NCBI GenBank assembly: GCA_022457155.1
Contig: JAJGOT010000737.1
Location: 231,792 to 295,791, forward strand
Length of the DNA stretch: 64,000 bases
Source of the DNA: Cladopsammia gracilis
Lineage: Eukaryota > Cnidaria > Anthozoa > Scleractinia > Dendrophylliidae
Direction: 5' to 3'
The notes beneath the pieces were generated by a model. The model saw only the letters and a list, made by a program, of their open reading frames with translations. It ran no database searches and was not told where the DNA came from. Of the stretch, positions 34,621 through 46,984 are shown piece by piece. Every line of letters begins with the position of its first letter. Within the stretch, counting starts at the first letter, position 1. Made by a program: the position numbers and the translations under genes.

Positions 34621-35142
34621 ACCTCATAGAAAGATCTTTCTTATTTGTTTTCGCTGTCTTGAGTATCCAGCAATGCTCCCTAATAGGTAGCAATGAATAA
34701 ATTATTTGTTATACTTCCTTTAAAAGGCAAAAGCAGTCTTAATAGGCCCATTTGAAAAGTATAGTCATAACGCAATGCATTCATATGCTTCGTGGCAATT
34801 TAAATAAATCTTGAGAAAAGCTAGAGTTTACTTATGGTTGATTACTGGTCGCCAATTATATCTTTTAAAATTTATGAAAAACGTATGAAATGACTTACCT
34901 CAGAGAACTATATTTCTTATTTGTTTCCCCTAAAAGGCAACTCCAAGCGAATGTTTAAATATCCCGTAATGCACGCTAATAAGTAGCAATGGATGAATAA
35001 TTTATCTGAAAGGCAAATAAAACCAGTCTTAATTGTTAATACGGCCCATTTTCCTTCATAGTCTTCCATAACTATAAACAAAGTTTCTCCAATTGCGATG
35101 ACAACAATATTTACCTAAAAAAAACAATGGTCATACAATAAT
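34621..35142. other. Unit II-specific block of about 520 bp
   Basis: Unit I joins TTTCTCACTT directly to ATAACATTGAGC. The block has two similar halves (ACCTCA.AGA..., TTATTTGTTT, TAGCAATG.ATAA, AAAGGCAA) in direct orientation about 270 bp apart. No coding content or inverted ends, so insertion and deletion cannot be told apart. Confidence 0.5.
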
Positions 35143-35597
35143 TATAACATTGAGCAAGTTTCGGCATTTTTAATTAGTTCTTATGACAACAAAAAGATAA
35201 TTACAAATGCACTTATTACGATGTCCCTTATAGTTTTCCAATACCGAGTAATACATGAGTGACAAATTAGTAAATGAAAAAAATATATATGATGGCTGTC
35301 TTCGTTTATGCTTATAGCTGCTTATGTAGTATTCCTATAGTTATTAGTTTGGCATCAGAGAATTGGGTATCTTTAAGCAAGTGAGTCACTTTTCTATTTT
35401 ACAAAGGAAGACTTCACAAGGCTTAGTTGGATAATTATCGAACTTTTTCGACCCCTTGTCCCTTTTTCGTCATAAAACTGTTTAAAACGTTGTATTGGCT
35501 TCATCACTTAGTAGGACTCGCATGTTTGTGGACAACCCCACATACCCTTGCTCCTGCTGTGAAACCCACATGTAAAATATTTCGATTTAGGATTTTA

Positions 35598-35820
35598 TTC
35601 AATCGTAGTATTAAGAACCTTGCTCCAGAGGTCTGGGGCCGGATTCACGAAATCCTACCTAAGATATATCATAAGATATAACTTAAGAGAAAATTTAGGA
35701 GCTTCCTAAGATATGTCCTAAGTGCTATTCACGTCAACGATATCTTATGACCATCCCAAGGTAAGCGTAACCACGGATAATATTATCCATGGCGTAACTT
35801 AGCAGTCTCCTAAGTTTAAT
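35598..35820. other. Unit II-specific block of about 220 bp with CCTAAG-rich inverted motifs
   Basis: Absent from unit I at the equivalent position (about 21250). It contains CCTAAGATAT, CTTAAGAGAAA and TTAGGAGCTTCCTAAG-type complementary motifs, resembling a short foldback-like interspersed element. Confidence 0.45.
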
Positions 35821-36132
35821 GGTCGCGGGCAGTTATCGATTAGTAAAAGTAAACCGATCAGAGATAGTTTATATGGCGCGCTCTTATGAATAATAAGTTA
35901 TGAAAATTACATGGATGAATGTTTTGTATTGTGTAAATTGTTGTTACGATGACAATACAATAACTTCTATTTCATCTCGAATTTGAGATAGCAAAACTGA
36001 TCTTCGTTCATGGTCAGTAGCAAAAGCAACAAACAAATTCATCATCATTTTAATAGGGTGTTCTTCGATATTTCTTGTACAAGGGCTTATTTTCACGCGA
36101 AAAACGGAAATATAACTGCAATGAGAAAGAAA

Positions 36133-36262
36133 TGTGATGCTCGCCAGCAGAGTTTTCAGTTATGTCCGCTCTGCACGACGGGTTTTAACAAGTTATTTAA
36201 ATTGGCCAAGTACTCCGCATTCTTTCCCACAATGACAGAACTGTTCAAACCCACGTTGTTAT
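36133..36262 (-). pseudogene. Truncated TLDc exon stub (unit III)
   Basis: Same 130-nt stub as in unit II, truncated at the same base, confirming that the breakpoint was copied with the unit. Confidence 0.8.
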
Positions 36263-37373
36263 CTGAAGCGAGAAAAACCCGAACATTAAATTAAATGATA
36301 TTAAGTACACATCGATCTTAAGTGAAATGATAACACATTTTGGATGGCTCCAACGTCCAGCAAGTGAACAAATTAAAATCGAAAAAATTACTTTTCTTGA
36401 ACAATTCAAATGCTACCAAGGAAACTTGCATGAGTTTTTCCATCAACAGGGAGCAGCAGCTTGGAAACTCGTTTAGGTTAACAGGCCAAAATGCATCCGT
36501 TTTTTCTTCATTAAATTTCAACCTGCATGGAAATATTTACTAAGTAAAGGTGAAGAAGCAAAATGACACTGAGATGCTCTTAATATACTATTCAGATAGC
36601 TCACAAGCCACTACGCGCTTAAATAAGTTTTTTTTTTAAAACAAAATTACTATGTTGAAACTGATCAAGCCGGGCGAGCTTTGGACTTTGGCTCGGTCCT
36701 AATCTTAAACAAAGTTTTTGGTATTCTTCAGGTTCCCCCAATCAGGTCAGGCATTCATTCTTTGTCTGTTTGTCTTATACAGCACGCCGACTTTTTTTCC
36801 GCGGTTAAATATTGTGCACGGATATTCTTTTGCAAAAGCGGTGTAGCCCTCTCCCTCAAAAATGGAATGGTAAACATACAATTTTCACCTTCAACGACCC
36901 AACAGATGTTATAGCTAATCTCATGGCCCAGTAAAACGTATATTTTAATAACTGTTGGACCAGGATTGTGCAGTGTTGACTGTGACTTGTAGACTGCGTA
37001 CTACGAAATGTGGAAAGTGAACCGTAGGCTACAGTCTGTTGATCGTGGACTGGTGGACTGTGAAGTGCGGATTGTAGACTGCTTCACATCTTGAGTGTCG
37101 CTAAAAAGACTTACACTGGGAGCGGTTTGAGTGGGGACTGGGATCAAAGACCCGTTTGAAGAGCCTGAAAAGCTACTTGTTAGTTTATAGTTGGTCAAGT
37201 GCACTTTTGTTTTACTCGGGACGCATTTTAAGACCTCAAAAACGGCAATTTTGTGTCCAAGAATTCAGTGTGGATATATAACTTCATAACCTCGCACTGC
37301 ATAAACTAGGTGTATTGTAGTGTGACATGATGGTAGCAGAATCTTTAAAAACACATCTTTAAGAGAACAAGAT

Positions 37374-37390
37374 ATTAAACTTGCACAAGT
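37374..37390 (-). pseudogene. Truncated 37-nt exon (unit III)
   Basis: Same donor-less remnant as in unit II, consistent with units II and III sharing a more recent ancestor than either does with unit I. Confidence 0.55.
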
Positions 37391-39624
37391 CTGTCAATAA
37401 AAAAACAAACAGATAGCTAAAATAAAATGAAAATAAATTAGATGGAGTAGTTAAATGGGTATTAAATTACCATGAGGCACGGCCGAGTGCCTTGGTGACG
37501 CCATCTGTGGCGCTATAGTCAGTTAACCGAGTTGATTCTTTTAAATAAAAAAAAAAAAACGTTTACTCTTTCGGTCAATACGATATTGCATTCAGTTGCT
37601 TTCTTTTAGTTGCCTTTTTTTGGAAAATCAGAAAAAACACATTCATGATAATAACAAAAATATTAATAGTAATAATGAAAGTATAATATATATAATTATC
37701 AGAGTAACCTTCTCAGAATCCTTTGCACCTGAAAATTTTTCAATGCCAAAAAAAAACTGTCAATTTTGACTCAATGGGGAAGCTGCAATAATATTAATAT
37801 AACAGTAAAAAGCTATATTGAAAATCAAGCAAAAGCGTTTATATTCATAAAAGGGGTAGCGTTCATGATGTAAAACGTGCTTTTCAGGGAGGTCTTCTGA
37901 TTAGAAAATAAAACTACATGAATAAAAAGACTATGAAATATGGGCAAAAAAGTAAACAGAGAAAAGAAGAGTGCAACAAAAATAACTAAAAGATATTTTA
38001 AGGTCTGTAAAGTCTGAGGGTAGGAAAATTTAGTCAAATCGTCAATTAAAAAAAAACATGTACCTCTAGGTATCAAAGACGAATCGTGTAATATGTTTTT
38101 AAGAAGAATTATTTTGACTTTGCATACGGTGTTAATATCAGAGAAAGCTGCATGCTTCGATCGAAACTGTCTGAAAAGCAACAAAACTTCACTGCTTCAG
38201 TAGCTCTTAGCTAAATAATACATCATTACAAAATATTTTTCCCACCATGATAGGTCATAATAAATTGATCGTCGTTGGTTATAAGCTACCTAAACACCTC
38301 CTAAGGAGATTTAATTATAACACCAGGACTTGTAAGAAGGGTTTCAAATGAAGTAAAGGACTTCAATTTTCAGGCTCATAAGTGTCTTGAAGCTTACCGT
38401 AAATATGAGCCAGGCAGTGTCCATCATCATCGTCACTTTATTTCTTGCTTCCTTAAGAGAATAGACTGGAAAACAATCATACAAAATACATTTTAAGGAA
38501 CTCAGCCCACCTTGGCAATATACAAATAACTCAGGAGTGCCATTTGGAATATTTATCTTTGTTGATGTGTGATAACTAAACTTGTTTAATTAACAGCAGA
38601 CTTGTCAATGGTCATTTAATTTATAATGGAACTAATAGCCGTGGTAACACTACACACTTTTACCTAGGCAAAACCAAGTTACGTTGGGTAAATTCACCAA
38701 ATGCAAGCATTTCCCAAGGTAAATTCATCTCGGGTTTCATTTTCCGCAAGTGAAATATCTGGGCAGGTCATACTACTATAATTGACACCAGGGGTTGTCG
38801 CGTAAAGTAAAGAGTTAAATTGATTTTGTTCTAGAAACACTGAACTTGTATTCTGTATTCCAACGGGCAAATTCTCCAAGCATTTCCCAAGGTAAATTCA
38901 TCTCGGGTTTCATTTTCCCCTGGTGAAATATCTAGGAAGGTCATAATGCTATGATCGACACCTAGCGTGCGTTTCTCGAAAGTCCCCAAAAGATTTCGGA
39001 CCCGAAAAGCTGTGTTACGTGCAGAATGTTTACCAATAAAGATTCGGTTTTTGTTGAATTTGAAAGCTAAGCAATAAAATCTTACGTTTACTACACAACT
39101 TTAGCCGATTTGTGGGATAAAAAGTCCAACGCCTTTCGTTAGAAACTACGTACATTTTAAAAAAATTGCTTTCGGGCCCGAAAAGTCTTCGGGAGCTTCG
39201 AGAAACGCACGCGTGGGGTTGTCGGGTAAGGTAAAGAGTTAAATTGATTTTGTTCTAGAAACACTGAACTTGTATCCCGTATTACAACGGGTACTTATTT
39301 AACTCTCGGCGCGGGACAAGCCAACCAAAAGCATCAGTCCATCCTTCTCTGGTCCATGACAAGAAAAAGAACTGTCCAGCTAACTTGCGCGATAGAAACC
39401 ATATAGACGTCTTTGCAGAAACGAGACTATACCTCGTGGTTGTGAAGAGTTTTGGCACACATAAATTTATTAATTAGTCTGGCGCGAAATACACAGAGTG
39501 CATAAATTTAAATACAGTGGAAATTGATCCATGTAGCGATGACATGATTACTTGGACGGTGGCCACTATATAGATGAAACATATATACTGTACACTCAGA
39601 ATGGATAGGAAAACACATTATTAA

Positions 39625-42600
39625 GAGGCTGTGTCGCTAAAACCGTTCCACTCGATCTTGGAGTCAGAAATAGTTTTGCTTCTTATTTTTACCATTAATA
39701 GTACTATATATCCTTATAACTAAAATGCAGTTTGAATGAGCAAAAAGTTTATTTTACTCCCGTTTTGAGCATTTCAATGCTAGTTACCGTGAGTGACTAA
39801 AAGATGCTAATTTCGAGTGCCACGATACCGGGTTTTTCGATGCTCGTTTTAAAGTACTTCGGGTTAGTAAAACCTTGACATTTGCACTTATTCGACAGCT
39901 TATTACCTCTTTTTACCGCTTCTGTATAAATTGGAACCTTTCTGATCGTAATGGACTTGTACTGCAAATATTCACTTTACTAATTCAAATAACAAATGTG
40001 AACTGCACGAAATAACGACTTTCAAATTTCCCAAAATTCTCACATGTGGCACCGCGACGAGACCTAAATGCTCGTTTTAGGCAAAGACTAAGAACTATTT
40101 TGTAGAATTATTCAATAAAACTTGTGGCACAATGCGATTCTGAGAAATGAATTTCAACTGAAGTTCGCTATTTTCTCTGGATTTAGTCCGTTGCGTGACA
40201 CAAATTGCTATCACAAACCGATCGAAACCGATGTCGTCTTGTCCAGTTGTCGAGTTCTCGTCATTTTATTTATCAATATTTGCGTCTAATTTAGGTAAAA
40301 TGTGGTTATACTTCACAAATAATAGATAGCGTTCCTTGACTTTCGCTATTTCAACATCAGAAGAATGAATTAACATGCAGTCAACAATCCTGTATTATTT
40401 TGATTCATTCTGATCCTGTTACAATAATCTAGTCAGTGTACTTCAACTACACAGTAAAAATCCATTTAATCCAAACCTTTACAAGAAGAATATCTCTTCA
40501 ATTTACCCTTGGACTTGTTTAAGCAATTCCTAGTTCCTCTTTTTAACGCGATGTGAAAGATTTGAAAGACTGGCTATCCGCCATGTTGCTTTTGAAACGT
40601 GACTTGGGCGAGTGAGCCTGGGGAGAGTGAGCCAGCAGTCAACAGTTTTAGCCTATAGAGCATGCACTGTACGTGTACAGTTGCTCTCAGTGAATTCGTT
40701 TTTTTTTTTCAAATGCTTGAAGGAAAGTGAACCTTAGCCGCAAAAATATGGACAATCTTCTTTCTAAAGCTAGGTAAGTAAAAGAATGAATGTTTGCTGA
40801 AGCTATAAACACAGTCATGCAGCTTACATAATACAATTAAGCTTTGGCTTAGACTGCTTAGATCTCTTGACTGTTTGAAAGGGTTTGAAATGAACATCGA
40901 ACATTGATGCATTTCTATATTAGTCTTAAGCTTTAGTTGTTTGACACACAGTCCTTCCCAATTTTATATTTAACGCAAATAACAGTTTCACCAAAATAGA
41001 CCAAAACAACACGTAACTGCAACATTTAAATCTTAACAATTTGAAAGATCTCCACAAGCTTATATATTTCTACTCGAGGTATCATATGTACAGCTGTACA
41101 TGTACCTTAGCTACATTGAGATTTGTCTCCTGTTTTCATAATACATGAACATGTATGATCTTAATTTAGAAACTTTATATGTGCTGGATTAAAGGGTTGA
41201 GAATACAAATTACTGAAACCAAATGTTTTGTTTTGTTATAGCTAAACCACATGGATGACAATGAAAGCTTTCAAACAGATTGCATGCATGAAGTTATCAA
41301 ACCTGAAGTTATCAAACCTCCACTCAAATGTCCAGTTCAGCTAAGTGTGGATTGAAGAATTTTCCGAAATATGCTAATAGCTGGCTTGAGAATTGTAAGA
41401 ACATTACGCACTCGATGTTGCGCTATTACGCTGTAATGCAGCCATACCGAGGGTCTCTTTAAAATTGCAGAACAAGAAGAACATATCCCAATTTGGAAAT
41501 TTATAAACGTAATGCAGAAACAGTGATTCTTTAATATGTCACACGCAAGAACAGCGTGACAACTTTGTATTTTAGCTGAGAATTCTGCTTTGCGCTATTT
41601 TATATCTAAATAACGAACAGATGCTACGCCGATTGCAACAAATAACCAGAGTGAGACAATCACAAATGTGTTATTTCTGCATCCGGCACTTGATGAAACG
41701 TGACGTTTCCGACGTTGTCTTCATCAGTACTGTTGTCATTGCTATTCGTAACGCAAGCCAGTTATTAGCATGTGTCGGAAAATTCTTCGGAAAGCAATCG
41801 AGCGTTCTGTTCGATGCAAATAAATTTTTTTGTAAAGTTTTGCACGTGCATATGAAACTTGAAAACAATACCCGTGAATAATGAGGACGCTCACTTGTAA
41901 ACACAAAATCTGCGGGAAAAAATTGGTACATTGGAGGCCCTATTTTATTGCCTTGCATATCTTCAATGTCCTTGAAACTTGCAGGCCATATAAATTGATG
42001 ACCAATCTCGAGATTGTCAAATTTTTTAAAAAAAATTATCTCGCGGTTTCCAAATTATAATCACATTTGTAGGCGTAGACCAAATTACATACAAAAATGG
42101 CAACAAGAGCAGCTGAACGCACGCTAATCAAATCCTTCTTTCTCGCAATCGGCCAAAGCAACCCCCTCACTTTTTCACACACCATTTCAGATGGAATCAA
42201 ACTACTATGAGATGAAACTGCATCCCCATCGCGCATCATTTTCTTTAGATATTAGCCAATTATGTCGATAGTATGTTTTTCACTGTATTTATAATCCCCA
42301 AAACTTCATCCCTAAAAATTTCGAAAACGCTCTCATACATTTCTTTCAAACTTTGTCCAGTTGAAGCCCATAGTCTAATCAATTAGTCCACTAGCGGGTT
42401 TTACAAAACTTTCTCTTGATCTAGAGAAACTCCGCAACTTGTGAATTTCAGAGGATCACCATTCCGTTGCCATGGAAGCACCGATGTAAACAAATCCTAT
42501 ACTCCCATAAAGTTCAATGTATTGTGTGTTTGCATGCAAAGTGGCTTGTCTTTTTATGCACTACAACAAAAGATATGGCCCATTAAAATTGAAAGGGTGT

Positions 42601-42803
42601 GGACTTGAGAAATGGGTACGAGCCTCCTTAAAATAACGAATATCCGTTGCCGGGCGCGCGCCCTGTGAAAAGTCTGCGATTAATAACTTTAGGTGTTTAA
42701 AAATTTGAAAACATTGTATAGTACCACATCATGATCAATAGGTTTCCCTACGACCTTAACAACCCTTCAAATATTATTTTTCCAAGAGTCGCGAGTCACA
42801 AAC
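39625..42803. other. Unique stretch, no gene recognised
   Basis: No splice-bounded exon with domain similarity and only short ORFs. The left edge is GAGGCTGTG next to TTAA at 39621-39624, and near 42612-42630 a GAGCCTCCTTAA occurs in inverted orientation. These could be remnants of a TTAA-type element, but the downstream flank does not resume the unit sequence. Confidence 0.4.
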
Positions 42804-43346
42804 CTCTCAGCGTATTAATTTCATGTGGTGACAATGCCACACTTAAAACATAAAGATCCATTTCTGATCCGCGAAACTGGTGGTTGTCTTTGTGACCGTC
42901 ATTACCAATCATGTACAGCTTCCCCGAAGGTCTGTAGAACCTTTCCACAGGAGAATATGTTCTATTACCAATTTCTTTACCGTCAGCATAGATCAACACA
43001 GTCCCTGTGACGTGATGCCACGTGACCACCACATGTGTCCAGTTGCTTAAAGACACGTTAATACTCTCTATTGACCACCACTCTTCACTTCCATTGGTGT
43101 GGCGATGAAATACGATCTTCTGGTTTCTAATGCCGAGCAGAAACTGCCTTGGATCGTGCCAGTCGCCTATAAATTGTTCTCGACTCGTCGATGCTGCAAT
43201 TCGTTTGTTTAATCCAACAGGAAATCGTAAAACTCCTCTCGTTAAGATTAATTATCGGGGCAGTGGCGAAGGAATTTGATTGGTTGAAAACAGCAGCCTT
43301 GCTTCCTGGACATCGTCCTTCGATAAAAGATGGAGATCCGCTGAAA
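42804..43346 (-). pseudogene. LamG/concanavalin-like domain exon with one frameshift
   Basis: Minus-strand exon coding an extracellular LamG-type jellyroll. The N-terminal part reads GSKAAVFNQSNSFATAPI, then RSFTISCWIKQT. After a frame change near 43170 come DWHDPRQFLLGI and SLSNWTHVVVTWHHVTGTV, then YADGKEIGN and a C-terminal LYVLSVALSPHEIN. It ends at a GTTTGT donor. The 5' boundary is ambiguous: a splice acceptor (CCCTGTTTCAG, 43341-43351) precedes the domain, but the upstream frame MKLVYTSLVAFLFPCFSFS also resembles a signal peptide. The single indel makes this a pseudogene unless it is an assembly error. Confidence 0.7.
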
Positions 43347-43506
43347 CTGAAACAGGGAAACAAAAATGCAACGAGGCTGGTATATACCAACTTCATTCAA
43401 TAAAATAATTATATAAATGTCGGTTTGCAAAATCGTTTTTCAAATGGGAGAAATACTTATTTCAATACCCAGTCAAATTGTATGTCAGCAAGGAGCTTGA
43501 CAGCAT

Positions 43507-43520
43507 TCAATCAATCAATC

Positions 43521-43551
<31 letters not shown>

Positions 43552-43580
43552 TAATCAATCAATCAATCAATCAATCAATC
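43507..43580. repeat. AATC tetranucleotide microsatellite
   Basis: About 18 units of TCAA/AATC with minor interruptions. It produces SINQ-repeat ORFs that are artefacts. Confidence 0.95.
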
Positions 43581-44319
43581 CTTTATTTAGCGTGGTCAGT
43601 GTGCTTAGCTTAAGAGCTAGTTTCCAGATACGCCACGAAATAATAAAGATAAAAGATGCAAAGTAAAGCTTCATTAGAAGTGTATAAATTTAAGATAAGC
43701 TATAGTCGGTTTTTTTTCAAATAATGCCACTCCTATATAACAATCCAGCACATATTGATTTTTTTGCTTAACAAACGTAATGTTTTGGTCGCGACCATTC
43801 AGCAGCCAGTGTCCAAGAACTTCGAACTCTAAAAACAATGTACCAATAATTAATCCAAAAAAAAAAAAAAAAACTGGAATAACTGGCGGTTTAACGCCTT
43901 TTACTTGACATGTTATAAGCAGAATTGAAACCTAGTATATAAATCTGTGCTGTGAAAAAAAAAAAATAAGAAAAGTGAAAACGACATTTCATGTTAGAAA
44001 TCTCTAAAGAAAGCTACACTCAGTGCTCACCATTTCCATCGATACCCTTGATGTCAAGTTCAGCTTCTTTTCGGGAAATAAAAGAACATGACCAAATCCA
44101 CAATCGTGAGAAAAACTGTTGATCGAAACTCTTCTGAGTGATTTTTAAATTTGACTGTAACATCTCTTACGTTGACAATCCTTCCCCCGCTTCCCTTATC
44201 AATAAAGTTTTGGCTATGAACAGAAGCCAAGCAAATTGCAAACCTCGCAGGACACCATTGGGAGAGGAGAGGGGGGAGGAAGCATTTCTGAGATACTATT
44301 TGCGTTTTTACCAACATAC

Positions 44320-44642
<323 letters not shown>

Positions 44643-45577
44643 TTAAAGTTGTAACAAATATATTTATTATTTTCAGGTGAAGAAAGTGTTCATCCGTATT
44701 TGTATTTACGACTTGTTAAAGGGCCTTTTCACAAGAAGATAGGATAACCCCAGTGCTTATTTATATGTATGAACGGGGTTATCCAAGCAGGGATGGTATT
44801 ATTTTTACTTCATCTTGGGACCACTCGCCCAACCCAGGGCAAGATCACAGTTACGATAAAAATAATAAGCCTTATTGATACAGGAAATCACAAATCAGTA
44901 TAAAACTGTTCTCTCGATAATAATACTAAAATTACAATGACTCAACAAGAAAAGTAAATTTTTGTATATATTGCATTTTTACACGTTTTTTTTTTACTTT
45001 TGACGAAATTGTTATTACATGGTTGCCTTTTACAGATACCATGCACCTCTTCAGAATGTGTAATTTCATTGGACCTGGGTATCACGCAGATGTATTGTTT
45101 TCAAGGCTAGGGTCCTTTGTTCTCACCGAGTTGCTTGTACGTTCTATTGTTTTCTCAGCCAATTCTGTGAGCCGTTCCGAGACGCACATGCCGCCTCGTC
45201 TTCTAAGGCCGTCATAACAAACATTTGGCTTCCAAAAACTAAAGCCTTCAAAACATCACTAATATAAAACGTCTTTCAGTAAAATGTGCTTAATATAAAC
45301 CTGGGACAACAATTGAAACCCTATATATTTTCGGTAAGCTAACTAAAAGTTTGCTTCTCTTTTTGGAGAAGGCATTCTTTATAAATAATTAAACCAAAAA
45401 GCAGCAGTCTTGAAAACTGATAATTTATTTGAATTAATTGTAGCAGCTTGAATTCATTTGGGAACACTTGTTTTAAAATGCAAAAAGGAAAAAATCGTGG
45501 TGCTGCCAGAATAACCAGCAGACTGAACCCAATTCGTTCCTTAATTCACAGGTCTACGCTACCAGGCCTCTAACTGG

Positions 45578-45612
45578 TTATTTATTTATTTATTTATTCA
45601 TTTATTTATCTA
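45578..45612. repeat. ATTT tetranucleotide microsatellite
   Basis: Run of TTTA units with a few substitutions. Confidence 0.9.
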
Positions 45613-45692
45613 TTTTTTTTGCTGGGGGATATATCAATTATATCGAGCTCTGTGCTTAGCTATTGATATTGATCCAAATAATATCGACTTAC

Positions 45693-45729
45693 CAGATACA
45701 GTAACCATTGTAATTAACCTTGCACAAGT
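45693..45729 (-). CDS. 37-nt exon upstream of the SRCR exon, homologous to the TLDc upstream exon
   Basis: Codes TCARLITMVTVS plus one base. It has acceptor TTTACTGCAG and donor GTAAGTCG, is the same 37-nt length as 8230-8266, and ends in phase 1, which fits the GG start of the SRCR exon to give Gly. Peptide and splice similarity to the TLDc exon imply shared ancestry by gene duplication or exon shuffling. Confidence 0.55.
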
Positions 45730-46310
45730 CTGCAGTAAACAAAGCAAATAAGGAGTTCAAATTTCGATGTATCAACAAACAAAACCGTGCGCGTTAAGCT
45801 TGCTACAACGAGTCACTGTTGTCACCATTTAAAAGGTAAAAGACCAGTAGAAAAGTAGAATAAGCGTGGGTTGAAAAATTGAAATCATCACGTGATCGAA
45901 TGAAAGAAAAATAAAATCATAGAAGAGGCACTGGCTTTATTAGGAGTTATGAATATTTATCAGCAGGTTATCTCTGTTCCTGCTGGTATACATTTAGATG
46001 TAACTAAATATTTATAGGAGTTTGTAAACTGACTCAGTTTAAATTTCATCCTTGCTTGCTGGAATTTTGTGTATTACAGTTAAACATATTTTTACCACAA
46101 TTGCCGCTAAACTCAAAATCTGATTGGTCGACGTGAGTGGTGAATGAGAGTCCAGACAACGGTGCTGACGCTAACATCACGCGCGCTTGAAGAAAACCAA
46201 TCAGATTGCGAGAAAGTTATAGACAACGCTTGCTCTTTCTTTGCTGTCACGTTTTGTAACCAGACTTCGAGTTTTCCTTGTATTTCTTTCTAAATATTGT
46301 TGTAAAAAAC

Positions 46311-46489
46311 AAATTTACACCGGTTTTCCGTGGTGTGGAAACTTATTTACCACGATTTACGTCATCACATGGTCAAAATTTGTTGCTGACTCACTCGGCT
46401 GCGCCTCGTGAGTCCACAACATTTTGACCATGTGATGACGTAAATCGTGGTAAATAAGAGTCCACACCACGGAAAACCGGTGTAAATTT
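46311..46489. repeat. Large foldback repeat, 179 bp
   Basis: Near-perfect palindrome. The arms run AAATTTACACCGGTTTTCCG, then TTTACCACGATTTACGTCAT, then CACATGGTCAAAAT, with a core rich in GAGTC/GACTC around CGGCTGCGCC. A weaker inverted pair (AATCTGATTGGT at 46119, ACCAATCAGATT at 46197) lies just upstream. Confidence 0.9.
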
Positions 46490-46795
46490 GTTAAGAAGTG
46501 ATGAGAGGTTTGTGTGCAGAAGTCAGTGGAATATCTTGCAACCCCGGCATGGGAAAAAGCCAGGCATGAAGCCAAAGTTGCTTTTTCTGCGTAGAAAGAC
46601 TGAAGTGCTGTGTTGCAAGGTCTTGAATTATTTCTCGTATCAGTTCATTTCATCTTGCAGAAAGATACCACGCAGTTGTTTACCTCTAATTTCATTGGAC
46701 CTGGGTATCACGCAGAATCAGTGTTTGGAGCTGCATCTTGCAACTGAGGATGTTGCAACTGAAGTGTGATGAAGTAATGGAACCTATCTTTGCTT

Positions 46796-46940
46796 ATCCT
46801 TGGAATCACAGGTCCCAATTGGCTAATTTCAATATATTAAACTTCTAACTTGACTCCGAGGCTTAGGGAAATAAAACAACCTCGTTCCCACTGTATCGCC
46901 CCCAGGGGGCGGGAAGATGAGAGACACTGGGAACGAGGTT
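46796..46940. repeat. Interspersed repeat piece plus hairpin
   Basis: 46810-46875 resembles one arm of the palindrome at 56772-56920 (AATTTCAATATATTAAA, then CGAGGCTTAGGG). It is followed by a hairpin at 46878-46940 with arms AACCTCGTTCCCA/TGGGAACGAGGTT. Confidence 0.6.
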
Positions 46941-46984
46941 GGGAAATAAAGAATTCCATTGTTTTATTTATCTACGCCTCCGAG

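Larger units (their letters stand above)
21537..36132. repeat. Tandem segmental duplication, unit II (about 14.6 kb)
   Basis: Second full unit, same orientation as unit I and directly abutting it. It carries the Penelope-like insertion at 28939-32015, a 37-bp extra segment near 26095, a 57-bp segment near 24427-24485 shared with unit III, and extra blocks at 34621-35142 and about 35598-35820 relative to unit I. Most of the rest is collinear with unit I at high similarity. Confidence 0.9.
36133..39624. repeat. Tandem segmental duplication, unit III (truncated, about 3.5 kb)
   Basis: This partial unit follows the same order as units I and II: TLDc exon stub, landmark, and the 6.5-kb-type spacer. 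Similarity stops exactly at TTAA at 39621-39624, where units I and II continue with AGTTTCAAG and unit III with GAGGCTGTG. It is closer to unit II than to unit I in its shared indels (both contain the 22946-23654 segment and both lack the donor half of the 37-nt exon). Confidence 0.85.

Noticed and set aside
41621..41958. Overlapping ORFs in the unique region
   Set aside because: Short, motif-free and on opposite strands of the same bases.
43425..43666. ORFs rich in SINQ repeats
   Set aside because: Translation of the AATC microsatellite.
44710..44830. Possible inverted-repeat element starting GGGCCTTTTCACA
   Set aside because: Only a short GGATAACCCC/GGGGTTATCC inverted pair is visible; no matching outer end was found.
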